DNA of 64,000 nucleotides. It comes from Guadua angustifolia (lineage: Eukaryota; Streptophyta; Magnoliopsida; Poales; Poaceae). Each line of letters starts with the position of its first letter. The first letter of the stretch is position 1. This document shows positions 1 to 10,300 of this stretch, in pieces. The notes below the pieces were generated by a model. It worked only from the letters and a program-made list of their open reading frames with translations. It had not been told where the DNA came from and ran no database searches. Position numbers and translations under genes: made by a program. The stretch spans positions 1 through 64,000 of the forward strand of contig JAYEVE010001288.1 in NCBI GenBank assembly GCA_036346375.1, written 5' to 3'.

Positions 1-452
1 CATATGAACCTGCTTCCGGCTCAAGTCATTTCACGTCTTCATCTGCAATCACCGCCTCTTGCCTTACATGCTCGTTGACGACGGCTGTGCTGTCTCCTGA
101 GAATCTCCCTGTTCCGCATGAGCGGCGCCGGGATGCTCACGTACGTTCAACTTCACGCCCAGCGCGCTTTGCGGACTTGCTCTGGAGGCGTATCCAGAAA
201 ATAAAAAGGAGGGGGTTAAGGCTAAGACATCGAAAACCTAACAAGCTAATCATGTTCAAAGTTTGTAAATATTTGTTTAACAGTTATATATAATGTAAGT
301 GTGTAACAATACAAATAATAAGAAAATTGAGAGACTACCAGGCTGGTATTGGACTGTTTTATTGAGTCTATTTGAGAGAGGTATAAGAGGCTTGCTGAAC
401 CGTGAATGGGCTTTAGCCCACCAGTGCTCTGGCTACAGTTCCGTGTCTTGCC
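1..452. other. left flank without a recognisable gene
   Basis: Several short open frames are present, but none has recognisable motifs. The frame running into base 562 joins the ketoacyl-CoA synthase pseudogene that follows and is not a separate gene. The stretch from about 200 to 400 is AT-rich. Confidence 0.5.
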
Positions 453-1050
453 CCGCCGTGCAGGACAACTCGTGCCGGTGCGTGTTTCAGGACGACGTCG
501 AGAAGGGAAACCTGGGGACCAGGGTGGAAATGAACTTTCTAGCCTCGCCGGCGACATGCTGAAGGTCAACATCGTGGCGTTAGCGCCCCGTGTCCTCCAG
601 GCCCCCGAGCTGCTACTGCGTGCGCTGTCCGCCGTCTCGCGGAAGACGCTGAAGAGATCACAGGTCAGCAATTACTGCCCTGACGTCCGCAGGGCGTTCG
701 AGCACATCTTCACCCACGCCGCCTCGCTAGGGGTCGTGGACGCGGCGCGGTGTGGCCTGTGGCTGTCGGACGGCAATGTGGAGGCGTCGCGGATGACGTT
801 GCACCGGTTCGGAAACACGGCAAGCGGCTGTACTAGCTGGCGTACGTCGAGGCCAAGCGGCGGATGAGGAAGGCGATCGACCGGGTGTGGATGATCGCGT
901 TCGGTGCTGGGTTCGAGTGCAACAGCGCCGCCTGGGAGTGCATCCAGCCGCCCGCCGACGGCGATGGGACGTGGGCGCGAGGAGTGCGCCCACAGATATC
1001 TACCCGGCGGCTTCCGCTGGGAACCAGCAGTAGAAGTAGTTGCAATGATC
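453..1050 (+). pseudogene. 3-ketoacyl-CoA synthase (KCS) fragment, copy A, broken
   Basis: The translation resembles the C-terminal third of plant 3-ketoacyl-CoA synthase. That enzyme is the ER-membrane condensing enzyme of fatty-acid elongation, which adds two carbons to acyl-CoA for waxes and other very-long-chain lipids. Visible landmarks in order are YCPDVRRAFEHIFTHA, which holds the family's catalytic His, LSDGNVEASRMTLHRFGNT, which holds the catalytic Asn, and RVWMIAFGAGFECNSAAWEC near the normal C-terminus. The N-terminal two thirds, including membrane segments and the active-site Cys, are absent. Reading needs a frame change near 500-545 and another near 825-833, then meets a TAG at 834-836 where the family has Glu (WYELAYVEAK region). 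It is therefore a non-functional fragment. An essentially identical copy lies 3055 bases downstream. Confidence 0.85.
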
Positions 1051-1439
1051 GTTGTGCTCCTGGAGCTGGAGGAGACAGTAGTGAACGTCACAGACGGACA
1101 AAAGTGGTGCTGGTCTGCTGCATCGCAACGTCCCGGCCGGGCGTCACTGGCTTCTGCAAATTAGTTCGACGTCGTCGTAGATTTTTGTTGAGACGTTAAC
1201 CTCCTCTTTCACTTTTTTCACAAAAAATAGCTTCCTCCACACTACAGTACCATAGAAAACCTCTTCTACGCTACATTACAACGGAAGGCATCCTTCCGTG
1301 CGCGATGTGGCCTCCGCAGTCCCCTAACACTAATATAAAGGTCCTTCCACGGTGAGGACTAGTTTTATAAAAAAAATTGGAAGAGAGCTATTTGTGAAAA
1401 ACAAAAGTTAAGAAGAAAGCAGGTGAGTGAACGGTTAGT

Positions 1440-2372
1440 TCGCAGAGGTGGTCATCTTGTTCCTGTCTTCTCTCTGTGTTGCATCTTCTTGTATAGAGGT
1501 GGGCATCGTCGAACCTGCTCAACACAAGAAGAAGTACAGGCTCATGAGATGGGATACCCTATGCCAACCAAAAGATCAAGGTGGGTTAGGGATTCTAAAT
1601 CTTGATTTCCAAAATAAAAGTCTCCTAAGCAAGTGGTTTAAGTTAAGCAATGAACAAGGGATTTGGCAGAACTGTTGACAAACAAATATTTCAAAGGAAA
1701 ACTTTAAGTCGGTAGAAAAGAAACCGTGATTCTCATTTTGGAGTAGCCTCATGGGGGTTAAATCTCAATTTTTTCGTCTTGGTTCCTATATTTTAAATGA
1801 TGGAACTCAAGTAAGGTTTTGAGAGGATAATTGGTTGGGTAGTATACCCTTAAAACTCAATACCCTTCTTTGTTTAATATTGTTAGGAAGAAGAATGCAA
1901 GCTGTGTGGAGGTCCTTGGTTCATCTCCTCTAAACGTATCTTTTAGGAGGTCTTTAGTGGGGACTAAACGAGGGATTGGGAGGATCTAGTTGCGAGAACA
2001 ATGAATGTAACCTTACAAGGGGGACTGATTTTTTCGGTGGCATCTCCATAGTCATGGGATGTTCTCGGTTAAGTCCATGTACAATTTCTTGGTTAATAAT
2101 GGTATCAAAGCTTCACAGAGATTTGGTACACTAGGTTACCTTTAAAGATTAAAATCTTTTATGGTATCTAAAGACGGTGTCCTGTTGACTAAAGACAATT
2201 TAGTTCAGCGCAATTGGCGGGAGATACATCTTGTTGTTTTTGTAGTACAACCAAACTATCCAACACCGTTTTTTATTGTTGTTATGCTAAATTCTGTGGC
2301 GTTTGGTATACATGACTTTTGGTATCGGTCCTCCTATAAATATCCATCATTTGTTTAATGGGTGGTTAAAAA
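1440..2372 (+). pseudogene. LINE (non-LTR retrotransposon) polymerase tail, copy A, shredded
   Basis: This aligns throughout with the better-preserved LINE tail at 4511-5740. It contains the same WDTLCQPKDQGGLGILNLDF stretch near 1549-1608, then loses frame repeatedly because of small deletions, for example aagtggtttaag where the other copy reads aagtggctgtttaag. No product can be made. Known family role: the region just after the reverse transcriptase of plant L1-type LINEs, ending in a zinc-knuckle (zf-RVT) domain. Confidence 0.8.
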
Positions 2373-2396
2373 GGGGACCACTGGGCGCCTCAAACA

Positions 2397-2440
2397 CCTA
2401 AGTGGTATATTGAAGGTGGGAGTATGTACTAATCTAAAAA

Positions 2441-2509
<69 letters not shown>

Positions 2510-2920
2510 AAAATGATTCTATACTGGTGTAGCATCTCACCTTCAAGATACCATTTAAATGATGTTAGTTATACCTCTTTATTCTTTTGAGTATACTCTA
2601 ATACTAATTATAAGATACTCTAAAGTGAGTTCCATGAAAAATTTCATTAAAGTCCACCCATTATAACAATATTTGTTTATATATTCCTTTTGCATATGGA
2701 AAAGGTATGTAGTAAAAAATAGAGAGTTCGATAAAAATTTTTCAACCATGTTGCATTGGAGTATCTTAGAATTATTATTGGAGTATACCAAAAATGATAA
2801 AGAAGTATAAAACGTTAATTTAAGTGGTATATTAGAAGTGGAGTACGTATCCCAAGAGTAGAAAAGGCTTCCTATATATATATATATTTATATATATATA
2901 TGGAAATATAGAAACACAAT
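2397..2920. repeat. AT-rich spacer with short inverted and direct repeats
   Basis: The motif aagtggtatattgaaggtg (2399-2417) recurs in inverted, diverged form near 2536-2556 and in direct form near 2822-2841. This suggests decayed MITE ends around the TA microsatellite. No gene is seen. Confidence 0.4.
2443..2507. repeat. (TA)n microsatellite
   Basis: About 65 bases of uninterrupted alternating A and T. A shorter tract of the same type lies at 2872-2901. Confidence 0.95.
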
Positions 2921-3243
2921 TCCATGAAAACTCGTGAAACATGAAGTTTTGAAATTCTCAAAAATTACCATAGTAGGAAGGTGAACTCATAACTGCAAAA
3001 TTTGAAGTTGAAACTCAATTGCATTTGAAAGATATGAAAAAGACAAACAGCAAAAGAATAGTGCCAAAACAGTAAAAATTACTATTCATGCTGACTTTGT
3101 CTTTTTCATATCTATTCAAATGATTGAGTTTCAACTTCAATTTTGCAAGGGTTGTAGAGGTATCACCTAACCCTACATGACCTGGTAATTTTAGTTGAGA
3201 ATTTTTCAAAACTTGACATGTGGTTTCACGAGTTTTATGGAAT
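2921..3243. mobile_element. foldback inverted-repeat element (MITE-like)
   Basis: Two arms of roughly 135-145 bases are reverse complements of each other with small gaps. The left arm begins caattccatgaaaactcgtg and the right arm ends cacgagttttatggaattg. Inner arm ends are gatatgaaaaagacaaa (about 3031-3047) and tttgtctttttcatatc (about 3097-3113), leaving a loop of about 50 bases. No coding capacity is present. Target-site duplications are not clear, so the superfamily is unresolved. Confidence 0.7.
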
Positions 3244-3340
3244 TGGTGGTTTGCATATAAATTAATTATATATTATACTATACTATAATTAACTATAAAC
3301 TTATCTGTCGATTAGTTAATATACTAAAATTATCTACCTG

Positions 3341-3487
3341 ATCAAGTTTTGAAGGTTGAGATTTAACTAACTATATGTGTAAAAGTATTTATGACAATGG
3401 GTTGTTTGCCACCTCAAATGTGAAAGCATTAATTAGTGAGTTAAGCTTGACCTTCACCTCAGAGATCTCAACCTTCAAAACTTGATC
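3341..3487. repeat. short terminal inverted repeat flanking about 100 bp
   Basis: The stretch beginning gatcaagttttgaaggttga (3341-3363) is repeated perfectly in inverted form at 3465-3487, ending caaccttcaaaacttgatc. The right arm stops about 20 bases before the start of duplicated copy B. The pair may be a small MITE or a relic of the duplication event. Confidence 0.6.
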
Positions 3488-3507
3488 TAGTCCGATTAGA
3501 GTTTTAG

Positions 3508-4105
3508 CCGCCGTGCAGGACAACTCGTGCCGGTGCGTGTTTCAGGACGACGTCGAGAAGGGAAACCTGGGGACCAGGGTGGAAATGAACTTTCTAGCCT
3601 CGCCGGCGACATGCTGAAGGTCAACATCGTGGCGTTAGCGCCCCGTGTCCTCCAGGCCCCCGAGCTGCTACTGCGTGCGCTGTCCGCCGTCTCGCGGAAG
3701 ACGCTGAAGAGATCACAGGTCAGCAATTACTGCCCCGACGTCCGCAGGGCGTTCGAGCACATCTTCACCCACGCCGCCTCGCTAGGGGTCGTGGACGCGG
3801 CGCGGTGTGGCCTGTGGCTGTCGGACGGCAATGTGGAGGCGTCGCGGATGACGTTGCACCGGTTCGGAAACACGGCAAGCGGCTGTACTAGCTGGCGTAC
3901 GTCGAGGCCAAGCGGCGGATGAGGAAGGCGATCGACCGGGTGTGGATGATCGCGTTCGGTGCTGGGTTCGAGTGCAACAGCGCCGCCTGGGAGTGCATCC
4001 AGCCGCCCGCCGACGGCGATGGGACGTGGGCGCGAGGAGTGCGCCCACAGATATCTACCCGGCGGCTTCCGCTGGGAACCAGCAGTAGAAGTAGTTGCAA
4101 TGATC
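3508..4105 (+). pseudogene. 3-ketoacyl-CoA synthase (KCS) fragment, copy B, broken
   Basis: It carries the same truncated KCS C-terminal segment and the same lesions as copy A: the frame change before the WYELAYVEAK-equivalent region and a TAG at 3889-3891. Shared lesions mean the gene was already dead before the block was duplicated. The catalytic His and Asn motifs remain readable (FEHIFTHA and HRFGNT). The upstream two thirds of the enzyme are missing, and no intact KCS lies in the window. Confidence 0.85.
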
Positions 4106-5452
4106 GTTGTGCTCCTGGAGCTGGAGGAGACAGTAGTGAACGTCACAGACGGACAAAAGTGGTGCTGGTCTGCTGCATCGCAACGTCCCGGCCGGGCGTC
4201 ACTGGCTTCTGCAAATTAGTTCGACGTCGTCGTAGATTTTTGTTGAGACGTTAACCTCCTCTTTCACTTTTTTCACAAAAAATAGCTTCCTCCACACTAC
4301 AGTACCATAGAAAACCTCTTCTACGCTACATTACAACGGAAGGCATCCTTCCGTGCGCGATGTGGCCTCCCGCAGTCCCCTAACACTAATATAAAGGTCC
4401 TTCCACGGTGAGGACTAGTTTTATAAAAAAAAATTGGAAGAGAGCTATTTGTGAAAAACAAAAGTTAAGAAGAAAGCAGGTGAGTGAACGGTTAGTTCGC
4501 AGAGGTGGTCATCTTGTTCCTGTCTTCTCTCTGTGTTGCATCTTCTTGTATAGAGGTGGGCATCGTGCCGAACCTGGCTCAACACAAGAAGAAGTACAGG
4601 CTCGCGAGATGGGATACCCTATGCCAACCAAAAGATCAAGGTGGGTTAGGGATTCTAAATCTTGATTTCCAAAATAAAAGTCTCCTAAGCAAGTGGCTGT
4701 TTAAGTTAAGCAATGAACAAGGGATTTGGCAGCAACTGTTGACAAACAAATATTTCAAAGGGAAAACTTTAAGTCAGGTAGAAAAGAAACCAGGTGATTC
4801 TCATTTTTGGAGTAGCCTCATGGGGGTTAAATCTCAATTTTTTCGTCTTGGTTCCTATATTTTAAATGATGGAACTCAAGTAAGGTTTTGAGAGGATAAT
4901 TGGTTGGGTAGTATACCCTTAAAAACTCAATACCCTTCTTTGTTTAATATTGTTAGGAAGAAGAATGCAACTGTGGCGGAGGTCCTTGGTTCATCTCCTC
5001 TAAACGTATCTTTTAGGAGGTCTTTAGTGGGGACTAAACTGAGGGATTGGGAGGATCTAGTTGCGAGAACAATGAATGTAACCTTACAAGGGGGGACTGA
5101 TTTTTTCAGGTGGCATCTCCATAGTCATGGGATGTTCTCGGTTAAGTCCATGTACAATTTCTTGGTTAATAATGGTATCAAAGCTTCACAGGAGATTTGG
5201 TACACTAGGTTACCTTTAAAGATTAAAATCTTTTTATGGTATCTAAAGACGGGTGTCCTGTTGACTAAAGACAATTTAGTTCGGCGCAATTGGCGCGGAG
5301 ATACATCTTGTTGTTTTTGTAGTACAACCGAAACTATCCAACACCTGTTTTTTTATTGTTGTTATGCTAAATTCCTGTGGCGTTTGGTATACATGACTTT
5401 TGGTATCGGTCCTCCTATAAATATCCATCATTTGTTTAATGGGTGGTTAAAA
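3508..5452 (+). repeat. segmental direct duplication, copy B (KCS fragment + LINE tail)
   Basis: This is the partner of 453-2372. It is about 25 bases longer because it lacks the small deletions seen in copy A. LINE sequence continues beyond the shared end to about 5850, so copy B is the more complete one. Confidence 0.9.
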
Positions 5453-5850
5453 CAAGGGGGGTCAGCCCAGTCCTCTGTATTACTATCAGGAGTTGCCGGG
5501 ATTTGTTGGGCCTTATGGCTCACAAGGAATGATGCTGTTTTTGACAAATGCATACCTAAATCCTTTTTGCAGGTATTATTCAGAGGAACACACTGGATTC
5601 GTACATGGGCCAAATTACAGCGGCGTGAATCGAACAAAGAGGCTCTTCTCCATAGTTGTCGTCAATTGGAGTCAGTAGCTATGCAGTTATTTGCGTCTTT
5701 TGGTTGGCCTTTTGTACTTAGAATTGGTTATCCTGTTTGAGGTTTTGGTTATTTATCGATCTGGCATAGATTTTGCGTTTTGTAATAAGTATGGACTGAT
5801 TCTCTCTAAGAGAGATGAAGCCGGAATTTTGTATTCCATTATCTAAAAAA
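4511..5850 (+). pseudogene. LINE polymerase C-terminus with zf-RVT domain, 5'-truncated
   Basis: From about 4571 to the TGA at 5738-5740 the sequence reads as the C-terminal portion of an L1-type LINE ORF2 protein, interrupted by one TGA at 4889-4891 where Trp is expected (F-stop-EDNWLG). Landmarks: RWDTLCQPKDQGGLGILNLD after the reverse-transcriptase palm, RLPLKIKIFLWYLK, then the zinc knuckle CCFCSTTETIQHLFFYC of zf-RVT type, then RNDAVF. The catalytic reverse-transcriptase and endonuclease parts are missing, which is usual for 5'-truncated LINE insertions. The 3' end runs to an A-rich stretch near 5844-5854, consistent with a LINE tail. Non-functional. Confidence 0.85.
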
Positions 5851-5854
5851 AATT

Positions 5855-7399
5855 GTGCCGGACCTGGCCGGTCCGGTATGAGCCTATCGATTGCCGCTCG
5901 AACTGAGCCGTCGAGAACGATCCGTCCGTCGTGCCGTCGTCTTTGGACCGAATGAACCGACTCACCTTCGCAAGCTCAAGCCACCCATTTATGCTTCCGT
6001 GTCTTGCGGCCTAAACTCAGCCCATTTGCACTATTGTGACAAGAAGAAAAGAACCAGAGACACATAGAGTTCAGACAGTGAACACAGATATTATAGAAAA
6101 AAGAACTAAAATTTATTTATTCTTAGAACGAAGGGGATGTGCTGAACATGATCGAGAGAGGGGCAACGAGAGAGTGAGGAAGAGAAGCAATAGAGATTGA
6201 GTGAGATGGATGAGCGAGGGAGAAATTGAGAGAGACAGGTGAGAGAGAGAGCTGATCCGTCTCTCTCAAGTGTTGACGGCGGTGTGACGTTCATACTGTT
6301 GGGTACGTTCATAACGCTTATGCTTTATGGGTCGGTGATCTTTATACCGAGCTTCTTCCTCATGTCCTGGATCATCGGACCAGACATGGCCTGTGCTACA
6401 GTGTTGTGCCGGGCCGTGCCACCCATCGTGCCTAGTTCTTAGGCCCAGCACGGCCCGTGCTATAGTGTCGTGCCAGCCCGACACGGTCCACTTCGTACCA
6501 AACCGAGCTTCAAACCGTACCATACTCACCGTGTCTCAAGCCGATCCAAAAAAAGCTAAGCTCAAGTGACCACCTCTATTCTTGTATGTGTTGTGTCAGA
6601 GCTAAAAAAAAAACTTAAATGAATCTTCACGTCCACCTCAACCCCCCCACACGCCACGTCACAGCCTCCACCTCCTATGCCACCAGCAGTCCCAACAGCG
6701 ACTGCACCTGATCTCAGCCACCCATTTTTTGTTCTAACGGCTAAAACGACTGCTACAGTACTCATTGCTGCAGTGTGGGCGCCGCATCGCACTTGCTACA
6801 GCCACCGTGAACCTTGGCCCTTGATTTCAGATCCAGCAGTGCCAGTACAACCGCTCAAGTTACAGTTAGAAAACCTCGTCCATCCTATGCCTTCTTCGCC
6901 GCCTCCACGGCCGCCGTACATTCTTCCTGTCTCTGCCAAACTCAACTCTGTCCATTGACACTCGACAATCAACAAACCCAACTTCATTACGACATAGCTG
7001 GGCATGACATGGATCTATGCTAATATGCCATTCTTGTAATTTGTAAAACGATTTCAGAAGCAGGACAAATTTGAAATTCATCCGAATGTGGCCAGCCAAT
7101 TTAAAGAAAAAAAAATTCAAGCGCAGGAAGAATAATAACCGAGCAATAACCAGACAAAGCTACCTCAACTCACTCGAGAGGCACGGCTACATCGACAATA
7201 CTCAAGCGTGAAAACAGCAGTGGAGGTTATAGCACTGAGGATTAGAGGGGGGCTGCTAAATATTCCATGCAAAGTCTCTGCTCTGACCAGTAGCAGCATG
7301 AGCACCCAGTTGGAAGAGTTTGACATGTTAAGAGCTGTACAGGTATAGATTCTCCGAAACTTCCTAATACCTAGCACTGATGTGCACCCTGCATAGGGT
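5855..7399. other. intergenic region, 3' side of the BAH gene
   Basis: No supported gene is seen. Contents: a GA-rich purine stretch (about 6140-6255); a segment with repeated gtgccgggccgtgcc / agcacggcccgtgct wording at 6390-6480, resembling subterminal repeats of a decayed hAT-type element; and a C-rich stretch at 6630-6960. The last 230 bases are probably the 3' untranslated region of the minus-strand BAH gene. Confidence 0.5.
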
Positions 7400-10300
7400 C
7401 TACTCATGATTACCTGCAGGTCCAGAGGAGGGCTCCTCCGACCTGGGCTTACTAAACGATTTCTGCTTCTCGACTGTAGGAATGTAAGCCGCGGTGCTCT
7501 TCTGGAGAGCATCAGTAGCTGGCTTGTTGTCCGGCTGGTCCCGTGGGCTCGCTAGCTGCTTCTCAAGGACATCGAACTTCGCTGTTGCCCACGGGGCGGT
7601 ACCCACGTTCCCACCAGTACTTGGAGCATCGACTGTCAGTGATGAGATGGCATCTCTGGACGAAAACCATGTGTGGCCGCAGGAAGTACATTCGAGCTGA
7701 AAATGAAAGGCAAATTCTGTGATACAGTTGTGGCAGAAACATGACAATTTCAAGCTTATTACACCCCTGATGAAAAAGGTAATTTTGTGTCAGTCTACTA
7801 GACGAAGTTCGTCCTTCATAAATCAGTTCTTGCATGCACATTCAGCTGAGAACCGATTGTGACCTTTAACACAAGGCCTCTCCAAGCCCCCTATAGATCA
7901 GATACCCTCTACTGGCATATGTTTATTATCAATGTTTACACATTCAATTACAGGAAGAATTCCAAGTTTCTATCTAGCACAAGTGCAAACGCCTCTGACA
8001 CATGCTCACAGCTAGGGCTGTAAGTGAGCCGAGCTCGAGCGAGCTTGGCTCCCAGGCTCAAGCACGGTTCGGGCTCGAGCCAAGCTTGAGTTAGTGTTTG
8101 AGCCTAGACCCAAGCTTAAACTTGGCTCGGTTCAAGCTCAAGTAGGCTCAAGCTCGGGTCGAGTAAGCTCAGTAACAATAAACAATTCAATATAGACTAT
8201 TTTTCAACAATAAAAAAGGTTCGAGCTCGAGCTCGGCTCAAGTAAACTCGATAAAAGTTAATATATAATAATAATTAATAAATAGTTTGTAAATTTACCA
8301 GGCTCGCGAGCTATTCGAGCTCGGCTCGATAAAGCTCGTGAGCTCGAATTCAACTCGTTTGGAGCTCGAACTGAGCCTAGACCGAGCCAAGCTTGAGTAA
8401 CTCGCAAGCTCAAGCCCTTTTTTTTACAGCCTTGCTCACAACCATCCTCTCCAATATGAGCTGAGTCTGGTTCAATCAGCAATTCAGAAAAATCGTAAAT
8501 ACGTTAAATTTAGCCCTAAAATAAGTCAAATATTTTGAGTTTTAAGAAATTATTGAATAGAAATTATTGTTCTTTTAAGAAACTGCCAACTAAATCATCT
8601 CAAGTTTAGCCCTAAAATAAGTCAAATATTCTGAGTTTTTTTTTAAAAAAACTGTGTAAAAAACCCTATAATTACAGACTGATTCCTGACAGCCAGCTGT
8701 AACAGTTCCCAAAGTAGCTAATATGAAATAAAATGTAGATATCATACCCATCGAAACTTGCCAAAAAATTGGCTCAGAACAAACTGTAAATTAGCCAGGA
8801 ACTGACTGAAAAGTATCTGATTTTCTTATTTTTGACGAGTCATTGCTGACTCTTAGCAAATGAATGCTGATTATTGGAATAACATATGAAATGTCATGTT
8901 TGCAACAAAGAACATTAAGCAAGTGCAATAACTAGGAACAGATTGGTTCAACTCAGCACTTCCAAAAGTCTGAGATTTGTAAGGCCAAAAGGATGATTTT
9001 AAAGGCGGATTGGTAGCCATGACACATTCCCTCAACTGTGATGTTACCATTAGCACTTCTTTGTCTAAAAAAGCAAGTATTTCACTTAAAAAATGAAACA
9101 CATTTAGATGGCAAGAGTAATACTGAAAGATCCAATGTGCAAAGCCAGAAATAGAATAAAGTAAACTCATCTTGCATCACAGAAATGGGACCAACCAAAA
9201 CAAAATAAATTTAGATACCTGATAGCGATCTCCATGACTGGCATGGATAATATCAGATATGCCTACTTTCTTTTCTGTGCATCTTTCACATCGTGCGTCA
9301 GTCATCTAGTTAAAACAAACAGCAAACTCAGAGAATAGCAAATTAAAAAATTCCATGTGAAAATTCAGTTATTGTACTGAATATTCTTCTTTCTCTTGAC
9401 ATACCTAATTACTGAATTTAAAGCATATCATGTACAATACCTGCAACTGCCTTGATTCTTCTGGTTCAGATGTTCTCTCTGCTGCGGTCAACCCAGCCTG
9501 AAATGCTCCAACAGCAAGTATCATTAGAATTTAGATAAACATAAGCATTCAAAAAGGACTAATAGATGCAAATAAGGACCGAAGTGGTTCACTGGCACAT
9601 CTAGTTGTATAAAAGAGAGCGAATATCCAGTGCAAATCACTACCTAGCAAGGTTTGCGAGTCGCAAAGTCGAGTCGAGTCGCTAGGGTACCGACTTGTAG
9701 ACTAGTCGTGACTAGGTCAGACTAGTCGCTGATTAGTCGATACAAGTCGATGACTATACTTTATAATTTTCTATAAATATACCAACATACTGCATACCAA
9801 AAACAGAGAACATAGAAGTAGAGAAATTAACTATCGAAGCAGAGCACTGAAGCAAAGCTGTGAAGCAATTCATTTGGTGACCGGCTGCCATTTGCAAGAG
9901 ACACTTGGAGCAGAGCACTGAAGCAAAGCGAAGCAAAGCACTGGATAGCAGAGCACTGAAGCGAAGCAAAGCGAAGCAAAGCACTGGATAGCACTGAAGC
10001 AGAGCGAAGCAAAGCTTCCTCAGCCTCGCCCCTTCCTTCGCCTCCGCCACCGCCCCTTCCTCCGCCTCGCCGGCTCCTCCGCCCCTTCCTCCGCCTCGCC
10101 GGCTCCTCCGCCCGCTCCTCCGCCTCGCCCGCTCCTCCGCCTCGCTCCTCCGCCTCGCTATCTCCTCCGCCCGCTCCTCTGCCGCGCGCGACGGGGGCTT
10201 TCCTCTGCCGTGAAGAGACTGAGAGGAGTAGGGAAGATGAAATGTACCGGCGTGGTGGCGTCCGGCGATGAAGCTCCAGCGGCGGCGGCTCTGCTCCCAC

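Larger units (their letters stand above)
453..2372 (+). repeat. segmental direct duplication, copy A (KCS fragment + LINE tail)
   Basis: The block is repeated at 3508-5452. From 453 to about 1330 the two copies stay aligned at a constant offset of 3055 and are almost identical. From about 1360 rightward, copy A lacks one or two bases at many sites that copy B retains, so its LINE frame is destroyed. Homology ends near 2372, at the wording tgggtggttaaaa. Confidence 0.9.

Noticed and set aside
2355..2546. Tyr-Ile repeat frame on the minus strand
   Set aside because: It is a direct translation of the TA microsatellite.
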